A model generated the notes under the pieces. It was given only the letters and a program-made list of their open reading frames with translations, ran no database searches and was not told the DNA's origin. Positions 32,450 through 41,111 of a stretch of 64,000 bases of DNA are shown here, in pieces. The number at the start of each line of letters is the position of its first letter. Positions within the stretch are counted from its first letter, which is position 1. Source of the DNA: Sphingomonas oryzagri (GTDB lineage: Bacteria > Pseudomonadota > Alphaproteobacteria > Sphingomonadales > Sphingomonadaceae); contig NZ_JARYGZ010000005.1 of assembly GCF_029906645.1 (NCBI RefSeq), positions 89,995 to 153,994 of the forward strand, given 5' to 3'. A program made the position numbers and the translations under genes.

Positions 32450-33247
32450 TTGGGCCGAAGCATCGAGCAAGCCGCCGCCGATCTGCGCGCCGCTTATGCC
32501 GGTGGCACCATCGCTCCGCTGCGCGACGTGCTGGAGCCGACCGATGCGGACGGCGCCTATGCGGTGCAGGAACTCAACACCCGCCACTGGATCGGCGAGG
32601 GGCGCAGGCTCGTCGGCCGCAAGATCGGGCTGACCGCCGCCGCCGTGCAGAAGCAGCTCGGCGTCGACCAGCCCGATTTCGGCGCGCTGTTCGCCGACAT
32701 GCGGATCGCCGACGGTGGCACGCTCAGGGCGTCCTCAGTGCTCCAGCCCAAGGCGGAGGCCGAGGTCGCGATCGTGCTGGCGAGGGATATAGACGACCCG
32801 GCGGTGGATGCGGACGGCATCCGCGCCGCGACGGCGCACGCGGTCGCCGCGATCGAGATCGTCGACAGCCGCATCGCCGACTGGACAATCACCTTCGCCG
32901 ACACGGTGGCGGACAACGGCTCCTCGGCCTTCTTCGTGCTCGGCAGCCGCGAAGTGCAGCTCGACGGGCTGGACCTTTATTCCTGCGGCATGGTGCTGGA
33001 GGTGAACGGCGCGGTCGCCTCGCTGGGTGCGGGGGCGGCCTGCCTCGGCCATCCGCTGAACGCCGCCGCCTGGCTGGCGCGCACCCTGATCGCGCGGGGC
33101 GAGCCGCTGCGCGCCGGCGACGTCCTGATGACCGGCGCGCTCGGCCCGATGATCGCGCTCAACCCCGGCGACCGGGTGCGCGCAGTGATCGGTGGCCTCG
33201 GCGAATGCAGCTTCGATTTCGAGGGGGATCGGGCATGCCCAAGGTGA
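32450..33247 (+). CDS. mhpD: 2-keto-4-pentenoate hydratase
   Basis: A 265-aa hydratase of the MhpD/DmpE family, with a TTG start preceded by GAGAGG. It adds water to 2-hydroxypenta-2,4-dienoate to give 4-hydroxy-2-oxovalerate. Conserved segments include [33 protein letters not shown] with metal-binding acidic residues, and [14 protein letters not shown]. It is the first gene of a five-gene lower meta-cleavage operon and overlaps the acetaldehyde dehydrogenase gene by 13 bp. It is a homologue of the decarboxylase at the operon's end; the two proteins form a complex in known pathways. The order relative to other genes fits a hydratase rather than a decarboxylase. Confidence 0.88.
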   Translation: MGRSIEQAAADLRAAYAGGTIAPLRDVLEPTDADGAYAVQELNTRHWIGEGRRLVGRKIGLTAAAVQKQLGVDQPDFGALFADMRIADGGTLRASSVLQPKAEAEVAIVLARDIDDPAVDADGIRAATAHAVAAIEIVDSRIADWTITFADTVADNGSSAFFVLGSREVQLDGLDLYSCGMVLEVNGAVASLGAGAACLGHPLNAAAWLARTLIARGEPLRAGDVLMTGALGPMIALNPGDRVRAVIGGLGECSFDFEGDRACPR

Positions 33248-34173
33248 AGGCCGCGATCATCGGATCGGGCAATATCGGCACCGATCTGATGATCAAGATC
33301 ATGCGCACGTCGGACGTGCTGGAGATGGGCGCGCTGGTCGGCATCGATCCCGCCTCGGACGGCCTCAAGCGGGCCGAGCGGCTGGGCGTCGCCACGACCG
33401 CGGAGGGGATAGAGGGGCTGGTGAAGCTGCCCGTCTGGAACGAGATCGGCGTGGTGTTCGATGCGACCTCGGCCGGCGCGCACGCGCGGCACAGCGCAAT
33501 CGTCACCGGCGCGGGCAAGGTGATGATCGATCTCACCCCGGCGGCGATTGGCCCCTATGTGATCCCGGTCGTCAACGGCGACGACCATCTCGATGCGGCC
33601 AACGTCAACATGGTGACGTGCGGGGGGCAGGCGACCATCCCGATCGTCGCCGCGGTCTCCTCGGTCGCGACGGTCCATTATGCCGAGATCGTCGCCTCCA
33701 TATCGTCCAAGAGCGCCGGCCCCGGCACACGCGCCAATATCGACGAGTTCACCGAGACCACCAGCCACGGGATCGAGAAGGTCGGTGGCGCGGCGAAGGG
33801 CAAGGCGATCATCATCCTCAACCCTGCCGAGCCGCCGATGATCATGCGCGACACGGTGTTCACCCTGTCCTCGGGCGCAGAGGAGCCGGAGATCGCCGCC
33901 GCGATCGAGGCGATGGTGGCGAAGGTCAACGCCTACGTCCCCGGCTACCGGCTGAAGCAGAAGGTGCAGTTCGAGCGCTTCGGATCGAACAATCCGGTCC
34001 GCATCCCCGGCATCGGCACGTTCGAGGGGGTCAAGACCAGCGTCTTCCTCGAGGTGGAGGGCGCCGCGCATTATCTGCCGGCCTATGCCGGCAATCTCGA
34101 CATCATGACCTCGGCGGGCCTGCGCACCGCCGAGAAGATCGCCGCGCGCCGGCTGACGAGGGAGGCGGCGTGA
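33235..34173 (+). CDS. mhpF: Acetaldehyde dehydrogenase (acylating)
   Basis: A 312-aa NAD- and CoA-dependent dehydrogenase that turns acetaldehyde into acetyl-CoA. The Rossmann start [17 protein letters not shown], the catalytic Cys in [14 protein letters not shown], and [15 protein letters not shown] are diagnostic for the DmpF/MhpF family. The ATG at 33235 lies inside the end of the hydratase gene. The stop overlaps the aldolase start by 1 bp (TGATG), which fits the obligate aldolase-dehydrogenase complex that channels acetaldehyde. Confidence 0.96.
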   Translation: MPKVKAAIIGSGNIGTDLMIKIMRTSDVLEMGALVGIDPASDGLKRAERLGVATTAEGIEGLVKLPVWNEIGVVFDATSAGAHARHSAIVTGAGKVMIDLTPAAIGPYVIPVVNGDDHLDAANVNMVTCGGQATIPIVAAVSSVATVHYAEIVASISSKSAGPGTRANIDEFTETTSHGIEKVGGAAKGKAIIILNPAEPPMIMRDTVFTLSSGAEEPEIAAAIEAMVAKVNAYVPGYRLKQKVQFERFGSNNPVRIPGIGTFEGVKTSVFLEVEGAAHYLPAYAGNLDIMTSAGLRTAEKIAARRLTREAA

Positions 34174-35201
34174 TGCGCTTCGATCCCACCCGGACCAAGC
34201 TCTACATTCAGGACGTGACGCTGCGCGACGGGATGCACGCGATCCGCCACCAGTACGGCATCGATCATGTCCGCAGGATCGCGAAGGCGCTCGACGAGGC
34301 GAAGGTGGATGCGATCGAGGTGGCGCATGGCGACGGCCTCAACGGATCGAGCTTCAACTACGGCTTCGGCGCGCATACCGACTGGGAATGGATCGAGGCG
34401 GTCGCAGACGTGATCGACCATTCGGTGCTGACCACGCTCCTGATCCCCGGCATCGGCACGATCGAGGAGCTGAAGCACGCCTACAGGCTCGGCGTCCGCT
34501 CGGTCCGCATCGCGACGCATTGCACCGAGGCCGACATCTCGAAGCAGCATATCGCCGCCGCGCGCAATCTCGGCATGGACACCTGCGGCTTCCTGATGAT
34601 GAGCCATATGATCGAGCCGGACGCACTCGCCAGCCAAGCCAAGCTGATGGAAAGCTATGGCGCGACCTGCGTCTACGTCACCGATAGCGGCGGCGCGCTC
34701 GACATGGACGGCTATCGCGCGCGCTGCGAGGCCTATGACCGCGTGCTCAAGCCCGAGACCCAGCGCGGCATCCACGCCCACCACAATCTCTCGCTCGGCG
34801 TCGCCAATTCGATGGTCGGCGCGCAGGCCGGCGCGATCCGCATCGATGCCAGCCTCGCAGGGATGGGGGCGGGGGCGGGCAACGCGCCGCTGGAGGTGTT
34901 CATCGCGGCGGCCGACCGCAAGGGCTGGCTGCACGGCTGCGACCTCTACAAGCTGATGGACGCAGCCGAGGAGCTGGTGCGCCCGCTGCAGGACCGCCCG
35001 GTGCGCGTCGACCGCGAGACGCTGAGCCTCGGCTATGCGGGCGTCTACTCCTCCTTCCTGCGCCACGCCGAGAAGGCCAGCGCCGACTACGGCGTCGATA
35101 CCCGCGAGATCCTCGTCGAGCTGGGCCGCCGCCGCATGGTGGGCGGACAGGAGGACATGATCGTCGACGTCGCGCTCGACATGGCCGGGCAACGCGCATG
35201 A
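34173..35201 (+). CDS. mhpE: 4-hydroxy-2-oxovalerate aldolase
   Basis: A 342-aa TIM-barrel, divalent-metal-dependent aldolase that splits 4-hydroxy-2-oxovalerate into pyruvate and acetaldehyde. [15 protein letters not shown] carries the metal and catalytic residues, and [20 protein letters not shown] carries the metal-binding His pair. The ATG at 34173 directly overlaps the stop of the dehydrogenase partner; a GTG three bases earlier is possible. The C-terminal helical communication domain contacts the dehydrogenase in characterised complexes. Confidence 0.96.
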   Translation: MRFDPTRTKLYIQDVTLRDGMHAIRHQYGIDHVRRIAKALDEAKVDAIEVAHGDGLNGSSFNYGFGAHTDWEWIEAVADVIDHSVLTTLLIPGIGTIEELKHAYRLGVRSVRIATHCTEADISKQHIAAARNLGMDTCGFLMMSHMIEPDALASQAKLMESYGATCVYVTDSGGALDMDGYRARCEAYDRVLKPETQRGIHAHHNLSLGVANSMVGAQAGAIRIDASLAGMGAGAGNAPLEVFIAAADRKGWLHGCDLYKLMDAAEELVRPLQDRPVRVDRETLSLGYAGVYSSFLRHAEKASADYGVDTREILVELGRRRMVGGQEDMIVDVALDMAGQRA

Positions 35202-35229
35202 CACCCGACTCCCGCCGGAGGATCGACCA

Positions 35230-36738
35230 ATGACCGCATCCGCTTCCACGCTCGAGGCACCGGCCGCGACCCAAATCGCCGCCGATCGCGACTGCCGCAA
35301 CTTCATCGCCGGCCAGTGGGTCGAGACCGGCCGCCTGTTCGAGAATCGCAACCCGATCGACAACAGCCTCGTCGGCCAGGTCCATGAGGCGGGCCGTGCC
35401 GAGGTGGATGCAGCGGTGACGGCGGCGCGCAAGGCGCTGCGCGGGCCGTGGGGCAAGCTGACGCTCGATGAGCGCTGCGCGCTGCTTCACAAGGTCGCCG
35501 ACGAGATGATGCGGCGCCATGCCGATTTCGTCGCGGCGGAGCTGGCCGATACGGGCATGCCGCTCGCCTTCGCCAGCAACGTCAATGTCCCGCGCGGCGC
35601 CGCCAACTTCAAGGTGTTCGCCGACCTGTTCCGCAATGTGCCGACCGAGGCCTTCGCGCAGGACGTCCATCACGGCGGCAAGGCGATCAACTATTCGCTG
35701 CGCTCCCCGCGCGGCGTGATCGCGGTGGTCTGCCCGTGGAACCTCCCGCTGCTGCTGATGACGTGGAAGGTCGGCCCGGCGCTTGCCTGCGGCAACACGG
35801 TGGTGGTGAAGCCGTCGGAGGAGACGCCGTCCACCGCCACCCTGCTCGGCGAGGTGATGCGCGACGTCGGCGTCCCCGAGGGCGTCTACAACGTCGTCCA
35901 CGGCTTCGGGCCGGACAGCGCCGGGGCTTTCCTGACGGAGCATCCCGGCGTCGATGGCATCACCTTCACGGGCGAGACCGGCACCGGCGAGGCGATCATG
36001 CGCGCCGCGGCGAAGGGAGTACGCCCGGTATCGTTCGAACTGGGCGGCAAGAATCCGGGGATCGTCTTCGCCGACGCCGATCTCGATGCGGCGATCGAGG
36101 GGATCACGCGATCGACCTTCCAGAATACCGGGCAGGTCTGCCTCGGCACCGAGCGCGTCTATGTCGAGCGGCCGATCTTCGATGCCTTCGTCGCGCGGCT
36201 GAAGGCGAGTGCCGAGGCGCTGGTGATGGGGCCGCCCGATCGCACCGGCGTCACCATGGGGCCGCTGATCTCGCAGGAGCATCGCCGCAAGGTGCTCGGC
36301 TATTACGAGAAGGCGAAGGCCGAGGGCGCGACGATCGTCACCGGTGGCGGTGTACCCGCGATGGGCGATGCGCTCGACGAAGGATCGTGGGTCGAGCCGA
36401 CGATCTGGACGGGCCTGCCGGACTCGTCCGCGATGCTGCGCGAAGAGGTGTTCGGCCCCTGCTGCCATATTGCCCCCTTCGACACGATCGACGAGGTGAT
36501 CGGGCGCTCCAACGCCACGGCCTACGGCCTCGCCGCGACGGTATGGACGCAGAACCTCTCGACCGCACACCGGATGGGGGCGGAGCTGGAGGTCGGTATC
36601 TGCTGGATCAACAGCTGGTTCCTGCGCGACCTGCGCACGGCGTTCGGCGGCGCCAAGCAATCGGGCATTGGGCGGGAAGGCGGGGTGCACAGCCTCGAAT
36701 TCTACACCGAGCTCAAGAATGTCTGCATCAAGCTCTGA
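35230..36738 (+). CDS. 2-hydroxymuconic (or 2-aminomuconic) semialdehyde dehydrogenase
   Basis: A 502-aa NAD-dependent aldehyde dehydrogenase. Key residues are the general base Glu in SFELGGKNPGIVF, the catalytic Cys in NTGQVCLGTERVYV, and the substrate-pocket stretch WINSWFLRDLRTAFGGAKQSG, typical of the 2-hydroxymuconate and 2-aminomuconate semialdehyde branch. It oxidises the ring-fission semialdehyde to the dicarboxylic acid before tautomerisation and decarboxylation. CGGAGGA precedes the start. Because neither a tautomerase nor a deaminase lies in the operon, catechol and 2-aminophenol/3-hydroxyanthranilate routes cannot be separated. Confidence 0.88.
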   Translation: MTASASTLEAPAATQIAADRDCRNFIAGQWVETGRLFENRNPIDNSLVGQVHEAGRAEVDAAVTAARKALRGPWGKLTLDERCALLHKVADEMMRRHADFVAAELADTGMPLAFASNVNVPRGAANFKVFADLFRNVPTEAFAQDVHHGGKAINYSLRSPRGVIAVVCPWNLPLLLMTWKVGPALACGNTVVVKPSEETPSTATLLGEVMRDVGVPEGVYNVVHGFGPDSAGAFLTEHPGVDGITFTGETGTGEAIMRAAAKGVRPVSFELGGKNPGIVFADADLDAAIEGITRSTFQNTGQVCLGTERVYVERPIFDAFVARLKASAEALVMGPPDRTGVTMGPLISQEHRRKVLGYYEKAKAEGATIVTGGGVPAMGDALDEGSWVEPTIWTGLPDSSAMLREEVFGPCCHIAPFDTIDEVIGRSNATAYGLAATVWTQNLSTAHRMGAELEVGICWINSWFLRDLRTAFGGAKQSGIGREGGVHSLEFYTELKNVCIKL

Positions 36739-36751
36739 CCCGGAAGACACC

Positions 36752-37540
36752 ATGGCCTTGACCCCCGATCTGATCGCCAGCCTTGCCGAGCATCTCGAGA
36801 CCGCCGAGCTGGAGCGGCGCGAGGTGGTGAAGATCACCGATGCGCATCCGGACATGGACTGGGACGACGCCTACGCCATCCAGGCCGCGATCCGCGACCG
36901 CAAGACCGCGCGCGGCGTGGCGATCGCCGGCTACAAGGCGGGCCTCACCAGCCATGCCAAGATGAAGCAGATGGGTGTCACCGATCCGGTGTTCGGTTTC
37001 CTCACCGATTACGGGATGATCCCCGATGGCGGCGAGATCGACACTGCGACCTTGATCCACCCCAAGGTGGAGGCGGAGATCGCCTTCGTGCTCAAGCATG
37101 AATTGAAGGGGCCGGGTTGCCATATCGGAGCGGTACTTGCGGCGACCGACTTCGTGCTGCCGGCGGTCGAGGTGATCGACAGCCGTTACAAAGATTTCAT
37201 CTTCGATCTGAAGAGCGTGATCGCCGACAACACGTCCGCCGCGCGCTGGATCACCGGCGGGATCGCGACCGACGTGCGTGGGTTGGATCTCAGCAACCTC
37301 GCGATCGTGATGGAGAAGAATGGCGAAGTGGTGGGGGAGGCGACCGGCGCCGCGGTACTCGGCCATCCCGCGCAAAGCGTGGCTATGCTGGCCAACATGC
37401 TCGGCCGCCGGGGCGAGTCTCTGCTCGCCGGCGCCTTCATCATGACGGGTGGCGCGACCGAGGCGGTCATGGTCCATCCCGGCGACGAGATACGCGTGCG
37501 CTACGATCATCTCGGCACCTTGACGATGCGCGTGGTCTGA
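36752..37540 (+). CDS. 2-oxo-3-hexenedioate (4-oxalocrotonate) decarboxylase
   Basis: A 262-aa member of the same fold as the hydratase at the start of the operon. YKAGLTSHAKMKQMGVTDPV, HPKVEAEIAFVL and PAVEVIDSRYKDF with FDLKSVIADNTSAARW fit the DmpH/XylI decarboxylases. It removes CO2 from 2-oxo-3-hexenedioate and passes the product to the hydratase. It starts 13 bp after the semialdehyde dehydrogenase stop and ends the operon, 58 bp before the TetR gene. Confidence 0.9.
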   Translation: MALTPDLIASLAEHLETAELERREVVKITDAHPDMDWDDAYAIQAAIRDRKTARGVAIAGYKAGLTSHAKMKQMGVTDPVFGFLTDYGMIPDGGEIDTATLIHPKVEAEIAFVLKHELKGPGCHIGAVLAATDFVLPAVEVIDSRYKDFIFDLKSVIADNTSAARWITGGIATDVRGLDLSNLAIVMEKNGEVVGEATGAAVLGHPAQSVAMLANMLGRRGESLLAGAFIMTGGATEAVMVHPGDEIRVRYDHLGTLTMRVV

Positions 37541-37588
37541 TGGTCAGACCAAGGTCGATGGGTGGACGATTGCGTGAATCTTCATTAT

Positions 37589-37599
37589 ATCGAGCGGTA
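37589..37599 (+). promoter_or_regulatory. ATCGAGCGGTA operator candidate before tetR
   Basis: ATCGAGCGGTA overlaps the tetR start codon by one base. The identical 11-mer occurs at 38245-38255 after the gene, and a related inverted copy (TACCGCTCAGTA) at 38294-38305. The GAGCGGTA element is similar to sites bound by several TetR-family repressors, so autoregulation is likely. Confidence 0.6.
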
Positions 37600-38213
37600 T
37601 GAAAAACATGGATACAGCCGTCGCGACCCGCGGACGCCCGCGTGAATTCGACGCGGACGACGCGCTGGCGGCGGCGCTGAGGGTGTTCTGGACGCGTGGC
37701 TACGAAGGCGCGTCGCTCAGCGAGCTGACCGAGGCGATGGGCATCACGCGCCCCAGCCTCTACGCCTGCTTCGGCAACAAGGAAGCGCTCTTCAAGAAGG
37801 CGCTCGATCTCTACGAGACCGAGAAAATGGCCTATATGCAGACCGCGCTGGACGCGCCCACCGCGCGCGGCGTGGCCGAACGGCTACTCCATGGCGCGCT
37901 GGCCAACCAGGCGAGCAGCTGCGATCCCAAGGGTTGCCTGGGCGTGATCTCGTCGGTCGCCTGCGGGGCGGAAGCCGAGGCGATCAAGGCCGAGGTGGTG
38001 GCGCGCCGCGCCTCGTCCATGGCGGCGCTGGTGCAGCGATTCGAGCAGGCCAAGGCGGACGGCGACCTGCCAGATGGCGTGGAGCCGGAGGCGCTCGCCC
38101 ATTATCTCATCGCGTTGCTGCAGGGGCTGTCGGTGCAGGCCGGCACCGGCATGTGCTGCGACAATCTGGGTCGCATGGTCGATACCGCGCTGGCGATGTG
38201 GCCGGGGCGATAA
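37599..38213 (+). CDS. TetR/AcrR-family transcriptional regulator
   Basis: A 204-aa repressor-type protein. The N-terminal helix-turn-helix covers about residues 15-62 (FDADDALAAALRVFWTRGYEGASLSELTEAMG, recognition helix RPSLYACFGNKEALF). The all-helical C-terminal ligand domain contains two Cys-bearing stretches (SCDPKGCLGVISSVACG), seen in a common subfamily whose ligands are often small electrophiles or toxicants. An ATG at 37608 is an alternative start. Operator-like repeats lie at its start and just downstream, where they flank a promoter for the next transcript. Confidence 0.9.
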   Translation: MKNMDTAVATRGRPREFDADDALAAALRVFWTRGYEGASLSELTEAMGITRPSLYACFGNKEALFKKALDLYETEKMAYMQTALDAPTARGVAERLLHGALANQASSCDPKGCLGVISSVACGAEAEAIKAEVVARRASSMAALVQRFEQAKADGDLPDGVEPEALAHYLIALLQGLSVQAGTGMCCDNLGRMVDTALAMWPGR

Positions 38214-38244
38214 GTCCGGCTGAAGGGTCGCGTCGAAAAACTTT

Positions 38245-38305
38245 ATCGAGCGGTACAGAAAGCGGTTGACGCAAAGCGGCTACGCTCTTTATATACCGCT
38301 CAGTA
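38245..38305 (+). promoter_or_regulatory. TetR-type operators flanking a promoter
   Basis: ATCGAGCGGTA (38245-38255) and the inverted TACCGCTCAGTA (38294-38305) bracket a good promoter: TTGACG (38266-38271), 18-bp spacing, TATATA (38290-38295). The second operator overlaps the -10 box. Binding of the TetR product here would block transcription toward the 124-aa gene at 38497. Confidence 0.62.
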
Positions 38306-38496
38306 AGGAACAAGCGACGCGGAGCTGCGAGGTTCCTCATCGATCGATGTCCGGTCCGGCGATGGAGTAACCATCCTCCCTCTCGCCACGAAACCAAGGT
38401 TGCCGCCTCGCGGCTTCGTCTCATCAGGGCACTTCCGCGCTCGCCCGCTGACGGCGCGCGGGGCGGGGATGCCGTATATTCGTAAGGGGTTGTCCC
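38306..38496 (+). other. About 190-bp untranslated leader
   Basis: No gene is seen. A hairpin can form from AGGAAC near 38305-38310 and GTTCCT near 38332-38337, and a CG-rich hairpin lies near 38402-38420. A seven-codon reading frame (from ATG at 38347) is present but has no support. The sequence probably forms the 5' leader of the 124-aa gene, or marks a gene lost from behind this promoter. Confidence 0.4.
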
Positions 38497-38871
38497 ATGG
38501 CCTATCTCGACACCCGCGAGGCCTTCGCCACCGCAGCGCCGGTCGGTGCCTCCTCGATCCCCGCCGCCTTCGAGCGCAGCGAATGGGAAGTGATCGTGCT
38601 GGCGCAGCGCGATGACATCGCGTCGCTTCGCGCGCCGGGCTGGCTGGCCCGCACCTTCGCCGCCCTGTTCGGCGGCAATCCGGATCGCCGGCTCGCCAGC
38701 CCGCGCCTGGAGGCTTTGCGCAGGCTTGCCGTCCATGCCTGGCATCAGGGCTACGCCGTGCCCGTCTCGGCGATGAAGGGCTTCAAGGAAGTCGGTTTCT
38801 CGACCGATCAGCTGGAGTTGCTGCTGTCCAGCATCGCCCAGGGCCGCACCGCCGATCGCCACGGTTACTGA
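38497..38871 (+). CDS. Conserved-looking hypothetical protein, 124 aa
   Basis: I do not recognise the family. The protein is soluble, mildly basic in the middle (GNPDRRLASPRLEALRRLAVHAWHQG), with no signal peptide or membrane segment. The composition and codon use match neighbouring genes, and the start follows a GGGG-rich ribosome site. It lies downstream of the TetR-controlled promoter and ends before a strong terminator, so it is probably a single-gene unit induced when the TetR protein is released. Confidence 0.6.
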   Translation: MAYLDTREAFATAAPVGASSIPAAFERSEWEVIVLAQRDDIASLRAPGWLARTFAALFGGNPDRRLASPRLEALRRLAVHAWHQGYAVPVSAMKGFKEVGFSTDQLELLLSSIAQGRTADRHGY

Positions 38872-38921
38872 TCCCCATCGGGGGCGACGCTCACTCCCTC
38901 CCCCTCCGAGGTCGTCCCTGC

Positions 38922-38961
38922 GATCCCCGGCCGGCTCTCCCCCCTCCGCCGGCCGGGGATC
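38922..38961. terminator. Strong bidirectional terminator
   Basis: A perfect 13-bp stem (GATCCCCGGCCGG at 38922-38934, CCGGCCGGGGATC at 38949-38961) with a C-rich loop lies between two convergent genes. No long T-run is present. Confidence 0.7.
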
Positions 38962-38977
38962 TCCCCCAAGATCCGGT

Positions 38978-39487
38978 CTAGCGCCCGATCGCGCTCGCGT
39001 GGTCCATCACCTTGCGCGCCAGCGCTGCGAGCATGTCGAGCTTGTCCTGTTCGGGCAGATCGCGGGCCTGATTGTCGATGACGCACAGTGCGCCGAGCGG
39101 CTGGCCGTTCTCGGCCACCAGCGGCATGCCCAGATAGAAACGGATGTCCGGCCCGGACAGCACCAGCGGATTGCCCGCGAAGCGTTCGTCGGAACTCGCG
39201 TCGGTGACGAGCAGCGGCTGGCTGCAATCGAGCATCGCATGCGCGCAGAAGGAGGCGGCTCGCGGCGTTTCCGAAGCCCCAAGGCCGAAGCGCGCCGGGA
39301 AATACTGGCGCTCGTTGTCGACGATCGAGATGGCGGCGATCGGCGTACCGAACAGATCGGCGGCCTCGCGCACGATGGCGTCCAGCGCGGGATCGCCGGC
39401 GGCGTCAAGCAGGCCCGAAGCCTCGACCGCGCGCTGGCGGTCATCCTCATCATCCGGGCGGCGGGCGGGGCTGTAATAGATCGTCAT
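38978..39487 (-). CDS. GAF-domain protein
   Basis: A 169-aa protein consisting almost entirely of one GAF domain (about 25-165): REAADLFGTPIAAISIVDNERQYF, FCAHAML, FYLGMPLVAENGQPLGALCV. GAF domains bind small molecules or tetrapyrroles; here no output domain is attached. The start overlaps the stop of the diguanylate cyclase gene by 4 bp (ATGA), so the two are made together and the GAF protein may sense a signal for the cyclase in trans. Confidence 0.88.
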   Translation of the reverse strand: MTIYYSPARRPDDEDDRQRAVEASGLLDAAGDPALDAIVREAADLFGTPIAAISIVDNERQYFPARFGLGASETPRAASFCAHAMLDCSQPLLVTDASSDERFAGNPLVLSGPDIRFYLGMPLVAENGQPLGALCVIDNQARDLPEQDKLDMLAALARKVMDHASAIGR

Positions 39488-40467
39488 GCGGCGTTCGCCA
39501 TGTGGGTGTGATCCTTCCGCCGATCGGGCCGCAGGGGCAGCACGACCTGGCCTGTCGGGGCGGGCTGGAGATCGAGGCGGGCGACGCGCAGCGCATTCTT
39601 GCCGCCCCGCTTCACCTCGTACATCAGGGCATCGGCGGATTCGACCAGCCTGGCCGTGTCCGCGACCTGCTGGGCCGGCACCACCATCGCGCCCATGCTG
39701 CAGGTGACGGCGTGGCCGGTGCTGCGCAGAATGACGCTCAGCCGATGGTGCAGCCGCTCGGCAGCGATGTCGCCCTGCGCGCAGTTGGGCACCGTCATCA
39801 GCGTCACGAACTCGTCGCCGCCGATCCGCGCGAACAGATCGTGCGAGCGGATCGCATCGCTTGCCTTTTCGGAGAAATCGCAGAGCAGGCGGTCGCCGGC
39901 GGCATGGCCGAACCCGTCGTTCACGCCCTTGAACCCGTCCAGATCGACATAAGCGAGTACCAGTGAATCGCCCCGTCGCTGCGCGTGGCTCACCAACGAG
40001 CCGAGGCGGCGCTGGAAGGCGGCCTTGTTGAGCACCCCGGTCAGCGGATCGGTCGTCGCCGACCAGCGCGCCTGATCGAGCGCATGGCGCAGGCCGGAGG
40101 CGATCGCCACCACGAAGATCGCCGTCAGGCAGCGCGCGAGCATGTTCCAGAACAGCGTCGCCCGCCCGACCTGGGTGGTATGCAGATCGAAGCCGAAACG
40201 GTGGTTCGCCGCCAGCATCAGAACGGCGAACACGCCGACGCCGAGGCCGGTCCGCTCGCCCACGCACCAGCTGCCGAAGCAGGCGATCGCGAGGTAGAAG
40301 ATTCCGAAGTTGACCTCCGGCCCCGTCTCGAAATCGACGATGGCGGTGACGAGCAGGGCTATGCCGAGCACGATCTGCGCGCGTGATCGCGGCAGACGCA
40401 TCGAGGCTTCCGCCATACGAGCGAAGGTGGCCGATAAAGGGGACGCGGATGGGGGCTGTCGCCGCAC
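39484..40467 (-). CDS. Membrane-anchored diguanylate cyclase (GGDEF)
   Basis: A 327-aa protein with a GTG start preceded by GGAGGT. Three or four membrane helices (about 30-130) precede a GGDEF domain (about 135-300). The active site GGDEF is at residues 216-220 and the inhibitory I-site RxxD (RSHD) lies exactly five residues before it, so the enzyme should make cyclic di-GMP and be product-inhibited. No EAL domain is present. The downstream overlapping GAF gene is its probable partner. The N-terminal membrane region resembles the small sensor modules of other Sphingomonas cyclases. Confidence 0.92.
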   Translation of the reverse strand: MRRQPPSASPLSATFARMAEASMRLPRSRAQIVLGIALLVTAIVDFETGPEVNFGIFYLAIACFGSWCVGERTGLGVGVFAVLMLAANHRFGFDLHTTQVGRATLFWNMLARCLTAIFVVAIASGLRHALDQARWSATTDPLTGVLNKAAFQRRLGSLVSHAQRRGDSLVLAYVDLDGFKGVNDGFGHAAGDRLLCDFSEKASDAIRSHDLFARIGGDEFVTLMTVPNCAQGDIAAERLHHRLSVILRSTGHAVTCSMGAMVVPAQQVADTARLVESADALMYEVKRGGKNALRVARLDLQPAPTGQVVLPLRPDRRKDHTHMANAA

Positions 40468-40580
40468 TGGGACCTCCGAAACTACGGCCCCATTGCTAAT
40501 CTGGATTGGTTACCCAGGAGTTGATCTTCCGCACCGATACGACCTTCGTCTAAGGGCTTGCACGAAGACGGGAGAGACGC

Positions 40581-41111
40581 ATGGACTGGACGCTGCGGCC
40601 GGCGGGCAGGGAGGATGCGGATCGGCTGGCGCTGATCGGCGCGGCGACCTTTCTGGAGACCTTCGTGGGCATATTGGAAGGCGACGCGATCGTCGCGCAT
40701 TGCGCGCGCGAGCATGGCGTCGATGCCTATCGCGCGCTGCTGGCGACAGAGCGGAGCGCGGCGTGGATCGCGGAGGCGAAGGCGGGTGGTGCGCCCTTGG
40801 GGTATGCGCTGGTCACCGCGCCGAAGCTCGCGCAGGCGGAACCGGGCGATCTGGAGCTGAAACGGATCTACAGCTTCTCGCGCACCCATGGGACCGGGCT
40901 GGGTGCGGCGCTCATGGGGCGGGCGACGGGCCATGCCGAGGCGGTGGGGGCGAGGCGCCTGCTGCTGGGTGTGTTCGCCGGAAACATGCGCGCGCTGGCT
41001 TTCTACCGAAGGCACGGTTTCGCGAAGATCGGCGAGCGCCGCTTCCGCGTCGGCAGTCAGGAATGTGAGGATGTGGTGCTGGCGAGGCCGTTATTCGGCG
41101 AGGGCCGGTAG
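40581..41111 (+). CDS. GNAT-family N-acetyltransferase
   Basis: A 176-aa protein with a GNAT fold. The acetyl-CoA binding motif region is visible in LKRIYSFSRTHGTGLGAALM, and the late motif GVFAGNMRALAFYRRHGFAKIGE is typical. GGAGAG precedes the ATG. The substrate is unknown. The gene runs convergently into the YbaK-like gene and shares 21 bp of coding sequence with it. Confidence 0.88.
   Translation: MDWTLRPAGREDADRLALIGAATFLETFVGILEGDAIVAHCAREHGVDAYRALLATERSAAWIAEAKAGGAPLGYALVTAPKLAQAEPGDLELKRIYSFSRTHGTGLGAALMGRATGHAEAVGARRLLLGVFAGNMRALAFYRRHGFAKIGERRFRVGSQECEDVVLARPLFGEGR

Noticed and set aside
38347..38370. Seven-codon reading frame in the leader of the 124-aa gene
   Set aside because: Too short and without a ribosome site; it could be a chance frame.
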